DNA from: Sphingobacterium deserti
GTDB taxonomy: Bacteria > Bacteroidota > Bacteroidia > Sphingobacteriales > Sphingobacteriaceae
Direction of reading: 5' to 3'
Length of the DNA: 48,409 nucleotides
NCBI RefSeq assembly: GCF_000757725.1
Contig: NZ_JJMU01000019.1
Span: 1 to 48,409 of the forward strand
Part shown: positions 1 to 8,823 of the stretch, piece after piece
Layout: each line of letters begins with the position of its first letter
How positions within the stretch are numbered: position 1 is the stretch's first letter
Position numbers and translations under genes: made by a program
Notes under the pieces: generated by a model
What the model was told of the DNA's origin: nothing
Database searches by the model: none
What the model saw: the letters and a program-made list of their open reading frames with translations, nothing else

Positions 1-104
1 TGCTGCCCTTCCGGGCTTTCGTTACCGTGAAAACGCGCTCTCTACGAGCCCTTTTCCCACTTCTATTTATCGCTTTTCAATCGTCCCTCCCTTGCGGAGT
101 GGTG

Positions 105-135
105 CAAAGATAGAACTTTGGCATATACCTTGCAA
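105..135 (-). promoter_or_regulatory. Strong Bacteroidota promoter firing out of the left edge, probably rRNA operon
   Basis: On the minus strand TTG (135-133) is followed by 20 bases and then TATCTTTG (112-105), an exact match to the Bacteroidota TTG-N19-21-TAnnTTTG pattern. Transcription would start near base 98 and leave the window. The transcribed bases 1-98 hold no open frame but contain two small GC hairpins (GCTC-gtaga-GAGC and GCCC-ggaa-GGGC), which looks like the leader of a structured RNA. An rRNA operon is the likeliest target, because such leaders with this promoter are typical upstream of Bacteroidota 16S genes. The RNA itself is outside the window. Confidence 0.55.
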
Positions 136-512
136 GTACAGCCCGCTTATTTCTTCTCCGAACCACGCAAGCACCTGTGGATCTGCGGGATATTTTTTCA
201 AAAACAAAAGCTTTAAGCTTGCTTGGATATGAATAACGGACATATGTGATCAATTATTGCCTTGTTCTCGGACTTTTTCACAATACTGCAAAGGCAGACT
301 TGTGAGAAATAAAAGTATAATCCGAAGCTTACCTATGTTCTAACTTTTGCGATCCTAAAAATAGCAGCCCGATTTTTGGTTTAGTTCCATAAGGAAGAAG
401 GGGTAGTTGCGGAAGCTCATTGCTACCTTAATACTAGTACAATCCCCCCCCCTTTCGTGTGATGAATATTCGTAAACGAGGGAAATGTCAGAAAGTGATG
501 TTTTGAAACGAG
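136..512. other. Intergenic stretch without a gene
   Basis: This stretch separates the edge promoter from the 3' end of the sphingolipid operon. I see no coding frame. Two details stand out: an A/T-rich patch at 190-215 upstream of the edge promoter, which could act as an UP element, and a run of nine C residues at 444-452. No convincing intrinsic terminator for the operon ending at 513 is visible. Confidence 0.5.
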
Positions 513-923
513 CTACTTTTTAAACACCCAGTATTTCTGCATGGTGAAATTAAAACCGAGAGAAACAACGAGTTCCAAAATGAGTTTCGAGTAAAAAGGA
601 TTTAAAAAAAAATAATCAACCAGGAGATATATTCCGGTAGATTTGAGCGTAATGCTTCCTAAAACCACCAAAACGAATTTCCACAATTGATTACCCAAAG
701 GCATTGTTTTACTATCAAAGGCCCAGTACCTATTGATAAGAAAGTTGACAACGGCACCTAAAGACCCACTGACAATATTCGATCCGTGGGCGGAAAAGCC
801 AAAGGCCTGTAGACAAAATGTATAAATGGCAAAATCGGAAACACCGCCCAAAAAAGCGGAGACCTGTGCTTTACCAAAAGAAAGTATAAAATCGCGCTTA
901 GGATATTTATACTTCTGTTTCAT
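513..923 (-). CDS. GtrA-like family membrane protein
   Basis: A 136-residue protein with four predicted membrane helices (about residues 18-40, 48-66, 80-103 and 108-126). It has the paired GtrA motifs NFLINRYWAF after helix 2 and NFTMQKYWVF at the C-terminus. GtrA-like proteins are small inner-membrane proteins thought to move polyprenyl-linked sugars, or to partner glycosyltransferases, across the membrane. Its start lies 17 bases inside the 3' end of the upstream CDP-alcohol phosphotransferase gene, so the two are translationally coupled. As the last gene of a sphingolipid operon it may help flip or glycosylate a lipid intermediate; that role is inference. The family call is firm, the substrate unknown. 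Confidence 0.85.
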   Translation of the reverse strand: MKQKYKYPKRDFILSFGKAQVSAFLGGVSDFAIYTFCLQAFGFSAHGSNIVSGSLGAVVNFLINRYWAFDSKTMPLGNQLWKFVLVVLGSITLKSTGIYLLVDYFFLNPFYSKLILELVVSLGFNFTMQKYWVFKK

Positions 924-1611
924 GCGTACGTACTTTCTCGGTTTTCTTAGCCTTCTCTTCCCAATCTTTTAAATCGCCCAAGTGAAGCAAGTTTTTGGTA
1001 TCTATCCAGTTGATCACAAACAGTATCGCACATATTCCTATCACCAAGTAATTGATGCTGCCTGGAAAGATTACTTCAGATAATAACACGGCACAAATTA
1101 CAACTCGTATTTCCGTAGGCCCCATAAGACCCGCATCAATTGTGTATTTATCTGTAATGCGATACCGTAATTGTGAGATAATCATAGCCCAACCATATAG
1201 AGATACCAAAGCGAAACCTGAATATTTAAAATCATCCGGAGCGTAGAAGACATAACCTAGCCCAATCATCACGGTACTAATCCAGTCCATCACGATGTCT
1301 AAGGCGAACCCATACCACTTTCGCGACTTATTTCTATAGAATGCAATGCGGCCGTCTAGTGAATCACCATACCACTGCACGAAAAAGCCCAATATCCCTA
1401 AAAGTAATAGCGGTCTGGAAACATATTCTGCCAAAAGGAAGCTTCCCAAAATCATGACGGACCCAACGAAACCTATTCCCGTCAATCCATCGGAAGATAC
1501 CCACTTTGGAACCCGAGGCACCAAGTACGAAATAAATTTCTGCTCGGGTACACTAAGTACGTTTGTTCTTTTACGATCTTCGAAAAGCTTTTTGTTGATC
1601 TGCTGACTCAT
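907..1611 (-). CDS. CDP-alcohol phosphatidyltransferase family protein, candidate ceramide head-group transferase
   Basis: A 234-residue multi-pass membrane protein. It shows the CDP-alcohol phosphotransferase signature as GDSLDGRIAF followed by GFALDIVMD, so all four metal-binding Asp residues are present (DxxDG...GxxxDxxxD). The usual Arg of the DGxxAR element is Phe here, which is unusual. The family moves a phospho-alcohol from a CDP-linked donor to a lipid or alcohol acceptor. Ten bases separate it from the upstream reductase gene and it overlaps the downstream GtrA gene, inside an operon whose first three genes fit ceramide synthesis. It is therefore a good candidate for making a phospho-ceramide such as ceramide phosphoethanolamine or phosphoinositol. 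The donor and acceptor are inferred from context only; an ordinary phospholipid synthase remains possible. Confidence 0.82.
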   Translation of the reverse strand: MSQQINKKLFEDRKRTNVLSVPEQKFISYLVPRVPKWVSSDGLTGIGFVGSVMILGSFLLAEYVSRPLLLLGILGFFVQWYGDSLDGRIAFYRNKSRKWYGFALDIVMDWISTVMIGLGYVFYAPDDFKYSGFALVSLYGWAMIISQLRYRITDKYTIDAGLMGPTEIRVVICAVLLSEVIFPGSINYLVIGICAILFVINWIDTKNLLHLGDLKDWEEKAKKTEKVRTHETEV

Positions 1612-1621
1612 GGGGCTTTAT

Positions 1622-2611
1622 TTAAAACCAGTTATTATCTTTATACCAAAGCAAACTTTCACGCAGTCCTTCGGACAGGTCGTACTTTGGTTTATAGTGT
1701 AAAATATTTTTTGCTCTGGAGATATCGCAGCTCCAGTTTTGCGCCGTTAGCTCCCCCAGACGTTCTGGATAAATAACGGGTGTTTTGGATGAATTTCGAA
1801 AAGCCCATTGAAATAGCAGCGCGGCACGTTTTACCAGTGCATAGGGTACATGAAGCCGGATCAACTTTTTTGTAAAGGTTTCTTTGAAAATATCAGCCAT
1901 GGCATAGCGCGAATAAACATGTCCATCTGTTATATTGAAAGATACTAACGCAGGCTGCGGAGCGGTACAGGCGTTTAATAAAACTTGAATCAAATCTTTC
2001 ACATACACGAAGGACAGCTTCTGTGAAGCACGACCTATATAGGCGTCGAGCCCTTTGTTCATCGTATCAAAAAGAATAAACAAATCTTTTTCACGAGGAC
2101 CATAGACGGCTGTTGGCCGGATGATTGTGATCGGCTTATCCGCAAATTTCGTTTTGATCATCTCTTCAGCCGCTCTTTTACTACGACCATAAAGTGTGAG
2201 CGGCCTGTATTCTGCATCATCTGCTATGTCATCGTCGTTATAGCTGACAGGACCTATCGCTGCCAAACTGCTAACAAAGACAAAGCGCTGCGGGGGAGCG
2301 CTACAGCCAAATGCAGCATCCAGTAAGCGCTCTGTAAGCGCAACGTTTGCAAGCATGATCTGCGACTCAGATTTTGCTTTAGTCATGGCTGCCGCGTGGA
2401 TAACATAATCGTACCGCTCGTTCTCAAAAAGACTCTGTAGCCCGCGGTCATCTCCGAAATCCGTAAAATGGAAAGTGTGTATGTAGGGGGTAATAGCGGT
2501 GATGTCACTAGACTTTCTAACAGCAGCATGCACTTCAAATCCTTCTTTGCTAGCGAGTTCTACAAGATGAGACCCAACAAAACCACTTGCTCCTGTTATT
2601 AAAAGTTTCAT
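1622..2611 (-). CDS. NAD-dependent epimerase/dehydratase-type (extended SDR) reductase, candidate 3-ketosphinganine reductase CerR
   Basis: A 329-residue extended short-chain dehydrogenase. The N-terminus MKLLITGASGFVGSHL is the Rossmann dinucleotide site, VSSLAA supplies the catalytic Ser and YGRSK is the YxxxK pair. Bacterial ceramide synthesis uses an SDR of this class (CerR in Caulobacter, and a Bacteroides counterpart) to reduce 3-ketosphinganine to sphinganine. Here the gene lies in one operon with serine palmitoyltransferase, two bases downstream of a GNAT-type acyltransferase and ten bases before the CDP-alcohol phosphotransferase. The fold is certain; the substrate rests on context. 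A sugar-nucleotide epimerase is the main alternative, but there is no sugar-nucleotide gene nearby. Confidence 0.8.
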   Translation of the reverse strand: MKLLITGASGFVGSHLVELASKEGFEVHAAVRKSSDITAITPYIHTFHFTDFGDDRGLQSLFENERYDYVIHAAAMTKAKSESQIMLANVALTERLLDAAFGCSAPPQRFVFVSSLAAIGPVSYNDDDIADDAEYRPLTLYGRSKRAAEEMIKTKFADKPITIIRPTAVYGPREKDLFILFDTMNKGLDAYIGRASQKLSFVYVKDLIQVLLNACTAPQPALVSFNITDGHVYSRYAMADIFKETFTKKLIRLHVPYALVKRAALLFQWAFRNSSKTPVIYPERLGELTAQNWSCDISRAKNILHYKPKYDLSEGLRESLLWYKDNNWF

Positions 2612-2613
2612 GT

Positions 2614-3738
2614 TTACAGCGCTTTATCGTACAGACGATAACGCTTATAAAGATCAGCGTTAATCTGCTCTATAGCGTGATTCATCATGTAGTTATGATC
2701 TAGCATCCATGAACATTCTGCAGCAATGATGCCAGATGGAATAGCATTCTTTATAATTCGCCCGTACAAACAGGCTTCAATCCCCAGCTTGCGATATCCT
2801 TCCAGTACACCCAACATCAATACACGTACAGTCTTGATCTTCTTTAAGCCAAATAACAGTTTAAAAATACCGAAAGGAAGTAACCTGCCACGCTTGATTT
2901 TAATCAATACTTCGTTGATATTGGGTACGCCAAGTGCAAAACCAATCAACTCGCCATCTTTTTCGGCCACGATACAATACTTTGCATCGACGATCATTTT
3001 CAGGTCTTTAGCCGTATGATGAAACTCTTCATCGGTCATTGGGACAAAACCTAAGTTTTTATCCCAAGCTTTATTATAAATGGTTTTTATCTTTTTCGCT
3101 TCGTTATCGAAATCTTTAAGATTGATTTGTCTCAACGTAATACCAGACCGTTTCAAACGATCTTCCAACCGATCTAGAAGCATAACAGAACGCCGACTAG
3201 CAGTTTCCGTCGTTACCCAATAAGCGCGAAGATCTACTTTGTCGTTAAATCCAGCATTCTTAATGAGGTTAATATAGTAAGGTGGATTATAGGGCATCAT
3301 GGCCATCGGCGGTCGATCAAAGCCATCAACCAAAAGGCCGCAAGTATCGTTTGTTGTCAAATTAATTGGCCCAACGATATTACTTCCGCCCTTCTCTCTC
3401 ACCCATGCCGCCGCAGTTTCCAGAAGCTTATTCGCTACATCCTGGTCGTTAATACTCTCAAAAAAGCCAAATTGACCTTCGGAAACGTTATTAAAAGCAT
3501 TATGGTTGGTATTCCAAATGGCTAAGATGCGCCCAACAAGGCGATTTTCCTTATAGGCTAAAAAAGCCTGCGCAGATGAATGCTTATAAAAGGGATGCTT
3601 ATTAGGTGTTAACAGATCTTGTTGCCCTAAAAAAAGCTCCGGCACATAGTTCGGATCATTCGCGTACAAATCATGTGGCAGGTCAATAAAAGCGGCAAGT
3701 TGCTTTTTGGTTTCAACGGGAACGATCGTAATCATCAA
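2614..3738 (-). CDS. GNAT-superfamily N-acyltransferase-like protein (YghO type), candidate bacterial ceramide synthase
   Basis: A 374-residue protein whose C-terminal part (about 225-345) has GNAT features: the strand CIVAEKDGELIGFALG and the acyl-CoA loop GVLEGYRKLGIEACLYG. The N-terminal half resembles the long YghO-like proteins. The bacterial ceramide synthase described in Caulobacter belongs to this GNAT-like class and N-acylates the long-chain base with an acyl-CoA; it is unrelated to eukaryotic ceramide synthases. The gene starts one base after the spt stop codon and ends two bases before the reductase, so coupling with sphingolipid genes is very tight. No signal peptide or membrane helix is evident. 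Assignment to bCerS is inferred from family plus operon; activity is not visible from sequence. Confidence 0.75.
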   Translation of the reverse strand: MMITIVPVETKKQLAAFIDLPHDLYANDPNYVPELFLGQQDLLTPNKHPFYKHSSAQAFLAYKENRLVGRILAIWNTNHNAFNNVSEGQFGFFESINDQDVANKLLETAAAWVREKGGSNIVGPINLTTNDTCGLLVDGFDRPPMAMMPYNPPYYINLIKNAGFNDKVDLRAYWVTTETASRRSVMLLDRLEDRLKRSGITLRQINLKDFDNEAKKIKTIYNKAWDKNLGFVPMTDEEFHHTAKDLKMIVDAKYCIVAEKDGELIGFALGVPNINEVLIKIKRGRLLPFGIFKLLFGLKKIKTVRVLMLGVLEGYRKLGIEACLYGRIIKNAIPSGIIAAECSWMLDHNYMMNHAIEQINADLYKRYRLYDKAL

Positions 3739-3739
3739 A

Positions 3740-4960
<1,221 letters not shown>

Positions 4961-5027
4961 CTATTTATTGTGATATAATTTCTATAATGTAAGCTGACTT
5001 AACTTTTGACTTTCACGTATTAAACGT

Positions 5028-5058
5028 CAAAAATATAATTATAAACAAAAATATACAA
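5028..5058 (-). promoter_or_regulatory. Promoter of the sphingolipid operon
   Basis: On the minus strand TTG (5058-5056), a 20-base spacer and TATTTTTG (5035-5028) match the Bacteroidota consensus exactly. Transcription would start near 5020, giving a leader of about 70 bases before the spt start at 4948. A second TATTTTTG occurs at 5053-5046 without a well-placed TTG. Confidence 0.6.
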
Positions 5059-5253
5059 TTTAAAATTTCTAATAATGCCAACGTTCAAAAGATTCTAAAC
5101 GTAAGCTATTAAAAATAAATATTGTATACATTCAGCCTAAAAAAAACCGCTGCAAACATACGAAACTCGATTGACTTAACCTCATCTAAAAACCATATGA
5201 ATATCATAAAATTAAATTATTGTTAAGAGATTAACAACAGTTTGCAATTAAAA

Positions 5254-5284
5254 TTTCGACCAAAGCTTAAATTCACTATTTTTG
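5254..5284 (+). promoter_or_regulatory. Promoter of smpB
   Basis: TATTTTTG at 5277-5284 matches the TAnnTTTG element and lies 20 bases after a weak -33 element (TTTCG from 5254). Predicted transcription start is near 5291. This places the in-frame ATG at 5242 upstream of the transcript and supports the ATG at 5302 as the real smpB start. The region 4949-5301 holds only the two divergent promoters and AT-rich spacer. Confidence 0.45.
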
Positions 5285-5301
5285 CTGTTTGCAAGGATAA
5301 A

Positions 5302-5757
5302 ATGGGCATATCAGGAAATATAAACATTAAAAATAAACGCGCTTCTTTTGAGTATCATCTTTTGGATCGGTATACTGCCGGTATTCGATTGTTGGGCACT
5401 GAAATTAAGTCTATTCGAGAGGCAAAGGCAAATATTAATGATAGCTTTTGTAGTTTTCTGGAGGATGGATTGTATATAAGAAACATGCATATTGCGGAGT
5501 ATTCTTTTGGTTCCTTTTATAATCATGAGGCGAAGAGAGACCGCCAGTTGCTACTTACAAAAAGAGAGCTAAAGAAATTGAAGGAAAAGGGGGAAGAAAA
5601 GGGCTTCACCATTGTCCCACTACGCATCTTCATAAGCGAACGCGGATTTGCTAAGGTCGAAATCGCACTAGCGCAAGGAAAGAAAGATTTCGACAAACGT
5701 GAAACGATCAAAGAAAGGGAGAGCAAACGAGAGCTTGATCGCGTGATGAAATATTAG
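5302..5757 (+). CDS. smpB: SsrA-binding protein SmpB
   Basis: A 151-residue SmpB. It binds tmRNA, mimics the tRNA anticodon arm with its basic C-terminal tail and brings tmRNA to stalled ribosomes. Family landmarks are [32 protein letters not shown] and the tail [25 protein letters not shown] chose the ATG at 5302 and not the in-frame one at 5242: the predicted promoter covers the upstream start, an AAGGA-like element precedes 5302, and 151 residues is the normal family length. The gene stands alone between the divergent spt operon and a convergent AraC gene 12 bases away. The tmRNA gene (ssrA) is not in the window. Confidence 0.95.
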   Translation: MGISGNINIKNKRASFEYHLLDRYTAGIRLLGTEIKSIREAKANINDSFCSFLEDGLYIRNMHIAEYSFGSFYNHEAKRDRQLLLTKRELKKLKEKGEEKGFTIVPLRIFISERGFAKVEIALAQGKKDFDKRETIKERESKRELDRVMKY

Positions 5758-5769
5758 TTTTACGCCCTA

Positions 5770-6678
5770 TTACTTCTGCATGTACTGCCCTGGCGTTATT
5801 CCTTCTCGTTGCTTGAAAAGCCGGATAAAATAGTTTACATCAGAAAATCCCGCTGCAAAACAAGCTTCCTTAACGCTTCCTACTTCCCCTAGCAATTTTT
5901 TTGCGTATTGCATCCGCATGCGTATAACGAACTCCATAGGACTTACGCCTAATTCATTTTTAAAAAATCGGGACAGCGCGCTTTTACTCATACCTACTTT
6001 TGCTGATATGCTATCAACCGAAAGTTTTTCGGTCAGGTTTTCCAGTATGTATTCTTTCACACCACGGGAAGCCGACTTATCCGGACTGACCTGCGTTTCT
6101 TCCAGCACAAGTAAGCCCTGCATCTGCATAATACGAATCATAAGCTCCTTTAACACAAGATCAGCTAAAGCCTCTTTATGCAGATCGGCACTCAGGGTCA
6201 CTTGAAAAAGCTTATTCGTCAATCGTGCTAGTTCTTCACTATTTGAAAAGTGAAATTTATCCATTTGAAAATGCCAGCTGGCTTCGTTCCCATGTTTTGG
6301 ATAAAACTCGTTCAGGTAATTGACAACTTCGCTAATCTTCGCTCCGTCGACCGTTATGGCGGTACACTGCGTGGGAGCCTCCAGCCGTGCTTCGGGGAAG
6401 TCTATCTGCATTTTGGTGTATTCAGGAAGCAAAAGCGTTTCGCCCGGAAAGTAATCAAACGACACCTTTTCCTGAAGATGCATTACCTTTTTGCCTTTGA
6501 TCATATTAATGATCACCAATTCATCGAATTGCAGAGGTACCAACGAACTCGCTTCATATGTTTCAAACACATTAAGCTCATAATTTGGAAGTGTGTAGGC
6601 TCTCCGATTCTCCACTAAGGTTGACAATTCCTCTTTGCGGGATAACGGAAGCATTTTTATTTGATGATTTTTGGACAT
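5770..6678 (-). CDS. AraC-family transcriptional regulator of the adjacent aldehyde dehydrogenase
   Basis: A 302-residue regulator with an N-terminal sensor region (about 1-195) of the AraC_N type and a C-terminal pair of helix-turn-helix motifs (about 205-302). The HTHs are recognisable in LSVDSISAKVGMSKSALSRF and in VKEACFAAGFSDVNYFIRLF, ending in the canonical GITPGQYMQK. It is divergent from an NAD(P)-dependent aldehyde dehydrogenase, and the 171-base gap between them holds repeated TGCTA elements plus promoters for both genes. It probably activates the dehydrogenase in response to an aldehyde or the parent alcohol, and may autoregulate. The family is certain; the inducer is unknown. Confidence 0.92.
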   Translation of the reverse strand: MSKNHQIKMLPLSRKEELSTLVENRRAYTLPNYELNVFETYEASSLVPLQFDELVIINMIKGKKVMHLQEKVSFDYFPGETLLLPEYTKMQIDFPEARLEAPTQCTAITVDGAKISEVVNYLNEFYPKHGNEASWHFQMDKFHFSNSEELARLTNKLFQVTLSADLHKEALADLVLKELMIRIMQMQGLLVLEETQVSPDKSASRGVKEYILENLTEKLSVDSISAKVGMSKSALSRFFKNELGVSPMEFVIRMRMQYAKKLLGEVGSVKEACFAAGFSDVNYFIRLFKQREGITPGQYMQK

Positions 6679-6710
6679 GTTACGACCTCTCGCTGTTTAC
6701 GGATTACAAT

Positions 6711-6740
6711 CAAATGTAGCTATTTCAAAACCGTCTGCAA
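6711..6740 (-). promoter_or_regulatory. Promoter of the AraC-family gene
   Basis: On the minus strand TTG (6740-6738), 19 bases and TACATTTG (6718-6711) fit the Bacteroidota consensus. Predicted start near 6704 gives a 26-base leader before the start codon at 6678. The leftmost TGCTA element (6743-6747) abuts the -33 element, so autoregulation is possible. Confidence 0.55.
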
Positions 6741-6742
6741 GG

Positions 6743-6787
6743 TGCTATTGTCAGCATAATGCTACTATTTGAGACGATAATGCTACT
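6743..6787 (+). promoter_or_regulatory. Direct-repeat operator, probably for the AraC-family regulator
   Basis: The 11-mer ATAATGCTACT occurs exactly twice, at 6756-6766 and 6777-6787. The copies are 21 bases apart, two turns of the helix and the usual spacing of AraC half-sites. A third, partial copy sharing TGCTA lies at 6743-6747. The right-hand copy occupies the -33 region of the dehydrogenase promoter. Confidence 0.6.
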
Positions 6788-6806
6788 GTTACAACACGCC
6801 GAAAGA

Positions 6807-6814
6807 TATATTTG
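6807..6814 (+). promoter_or_regulatory. Core promoter element of the aldehyde dehydrogenase
   Basis: TATATTTG matches TAnnTTTG, but there is no TTG 19-21 bases upstream; that position is covered by the operator repeat at 6777-6787. A missing -33 element with an activator site in its place suggests an activator-dependent promoter. Confidence 0.45.
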
Positions 6815-6849
6815 TTTTGCTAACAAAACCACTTTAAAAAGTAAGTATC

Positions 6850-8352
6850 ATGAGTGCAATTAAAAAACCAACGTTCAAAGAGCGTTATGACAATTACATC
6901 GGCGGGAAATTTGTTGCTCCTGCACTGGGAAAATATTTCGATAACATTTCTCCTCTTGACGGGAAAGTTTTTACGAAAGTTGCCCATTCTACGAAGGAAG
7001 ACATCGAATTAGCGGTCGATACGGCAAACAAAGCCTTTGAAAGCTTTAGTAAGACATCTGCAACGGAGCGAAGCATTATGCTCAATAAAATTGCAGACCG
7101 CATTGAGGAAAATCTGGAATACATAGCTGCCGTGGAAACCATCGACAACGGAAAAGCGGTTCGCGAGACATTAAACGCTGATATTCCGTTGGCCATTGAT
7201 CACTTCAGGTATTTCGCCAGTGTCATTCGTGCCGAAGAGGGTGCGATAAATGAGTTGGATAAGGACACGGTCTCAATCATCGTAAATGAACCCCTAGGCG
7301 TGGTTGCACAGATTATCCCATGGAATTTCCCGATATTAATGGCCGTATGGAAATTAGCGCCAGCGCTGGCTGCAGGAAACTGTGTGGTATTAAAGCCTGC
7401 TGAGAGTACGCCAACATCCATCATGGTATTGATGGAAGTGATTGGTGACCTTATTCCCGAAGGCGTTGTCAATATCGTAAATGGCTTTGGATCAGAGCTG
7501 GGGAGAACGCTGGTGACGAATCCGAAAGTTGCGAAGGCCGCATTTACAGGCTCTACGGCTACTGGACGGATGGTCATGCAATATGCTACGGAAAATATTA
7601 TTCCGGTGACCTTAGAATTGGGCGGCAAATCGCCTAACATATTTTTCAGCTCCGTCATGGATCATGATGATGCCTTTTTGGACAAAGCGATTGAAGGTGC
7701 TGTACTTTTTGCCCTCAACCAAGGTGAAATCTGTACCTGCCCATCGCGCCTATTGATTCAGGAAGACATTTATGAGCGTTTTATTGCGAAAGTAATTGAT
7801 CGCGTGAATAAAATCCAGGTCGGCGATCCGTTAGATCCGAATACCATGATGGGCGCACAGGCTTCTAAAATTCAAAAAGATAAGATCATGTCTTACATCA
7901 AACTAGGAAAAGAAGAAGGTGCTGAAGTCTTGACCGGTGGTGATGAAAACAACCTTGGAGCGGGTTTTGAGGAAGGTTACTACATTAAACCAACGCTGTT
8001 TAAAGGGAACAATAAGATGCGCATCTTTCAGGAGGAAATATTCGGGCCGGTACTAGCGGTGACGACATTCAAAGATGAACAGGAAGCGATTGAAATTGCG
8101 AATGATACGATCTACGGCCTGGGAGCAGGGGTGTGGACAAGGGACGCCCACCAACTGTATCAAGTGCCGCGCGCTATTCAAGCAGGGCGTGTGTGGGTAA
8201 ACCAATATCACTCCTATCCTGCAGGTGCACCATTCGGAGGCTACAAACAATCAGGTATAGGTAGAGAAAATCATAAAATGATGCTTGATCATTACCGCCA
8301 AACAAAGAACATGTTGATCTCTTACAACAAAGAGAAACTTGGATTTTTCTAA
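6850..8352 (+). CDS. NAD(P)-dependent aldehyde dehydrogenase (ExaC/AldB-like)
   Basis: A 500-residue aldehyde dehydrogenase that oxidises an aldehyde to the acid. Visible active-site residues are N159 in IIPWNF, K182 in LKPAES, E256 in LELGGKSP and the nucleophile C295 in [11 protein letters not shown]. The CTCPSR variant and the DUF779 gene behind it are typical of the ExaC/AldB group, which acts on acetaldehyde and other short aldehydes and is usually induced by alcohols. It is soluble and cytoplasmic. It is divergent from an AraC regulator, with a repeat operator in its promoter, and followed by a hairpin before the DUF779 gene. The exact aldehyde cannot be read from sequence. Confidence 0.95.
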   Translation: MSAIKKPTFKERYDNYIGGKFVAPALGKYFDNISPLDGKVFTKVAHSTKEDIELAVDTANKAFESFSKTSATERSIMLNKIADRIEENLEYIAAVETIDNGKAVRETLNADIPLAIDHFRYFASVIRAEEGAINELDKDTVSIIVNEPLGVVAQIIPWNFPILMAVWKLAPALAAGNCVVLKPAESTPTSIMVLMEVIGDLIPEGVVNIVNGFGSELGRTLVTNPKVAKAAFTGSTATGRMVMQYATENIIPVTLELGGKSPNIFFSSVMDHDDAFLDKAIEGAVLFALNQGEICTCPSRLLIQEDIYERFIAKVIDRVNKIQVGDPLDPNTMMGAQASKIQKDKIMSYIKLGKEEGAEVLTGGDENNLGAGFEEGYYIKPTLFKGNNKMRIFQEEIFGPVLAVTTFKDEQEAIEIANDTIYGLGAGVWTRDAHQLYQVPRAIQAGRVWVNQYHSYPAGAPFGGYKQSGIGRENHKMMLDHYRQTKNMLISYNKEKLGFF

Positions 8353-8373
8353 ACAACATAAACTAATACAGCG

Positions 8374-8403
8374 CAAATGGGGTTATGAAAATAATCCCAT
8401 TTG
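8374..8403 (+). terminator. Hairpin between aldehyde dehydrogenase and DUF779 genes
   Basis: CAAATGGG pairs with CCCATTTG around an inner TTAT/ATAA stem and a GAAA loop, and TTTTAAT follows. It has the form of an intrinsic terminator. As the next gene starts only 19 bases later on the same strand, it may be partially read through or set the ratio of the two products. Confidence 0.6.
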
Positions 8404-8421
8404 TTTTAATAAACGATAGCT

Positions 8422-8799
8422 ATGGCAATACGTAGATTAGATGTAACAGATAAAGCTAAAGAACTTATAAAAGACTTGGTAGAGAAACACGGCGAATTGA
8501 TGTTTTACCAAGCTGGCGGATGCTGCGAAGGCACGCAGCCACAGTGTTTTGAAAAGGGAGGATACTATCCACGTATGAACGACGCCCTCATCGGCTACGC
8601 CGAGGGCTTCCCGTTTTGGGTGGATCGTGATCTATTTGAATACTGGAAGCATGCCCATTTTACGCTCGACGTACTCGACGGCTTTGGCCCAGGCGGCTTT
8701 TCTTTAGAAACTCCTCTAGGTAAAACTTTCAAGGTGCATTACCGTCTATTCAGCGAGGATGAGCTCGCTGACCTAGAGCCTGTGCAGCGAAACGAGTAA
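8422..8799 (+). CDS. DUF779 domain-containing protein
   Basis: A 125-residue protein spanning the whole DUF779 family. The signature is AGGCCEGTQPQCF (about residues 31-43), a cysteine cluster that could bind metal, and a later GPGGFSLETPLGK. DUF779 genes regularly sit beside ExaC/AldB-type aldehyde dehydrogenases in distant bacteria, so the two probably act together, but the biochemical role is unknown. It has no signal peptide or membrane segment. Here it follows the dehydrogenase by 69 bases across a hairpin, and the reductase gene starts 24 bases downstream. Confidence 0.88.
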   Translation: MAIRRLDVTDKAKELIKDLVEKHGELMFYQAGGCCEGTQPQCFEKGGYYPRMNDALIGYAEGFPFWVDRDLFEYWKHAHFTLDVLDGFGPGGFSLETPLGKTFKVHYRLFSEDELADLEPVQRNE

Positions 8800-8823
8800 C
8801 GACTATTTACGAAAAACAATTAT

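Noticed and set aside
444..452. Run of nine C residues as a phase-variation tract
   Set aside because: It lies in a non-coding gap about 60 bases beyond the end of the GtrA-like gene and not in a promoter I can identify, so slippage would have no clear effect.
5242..5301. Upstream start of smpB, adding 20 residues
   Set aside because: The TATTTTTG promoter element at 5277-5284 would place this start outside the transcript, and the added residues do not match SmpB.
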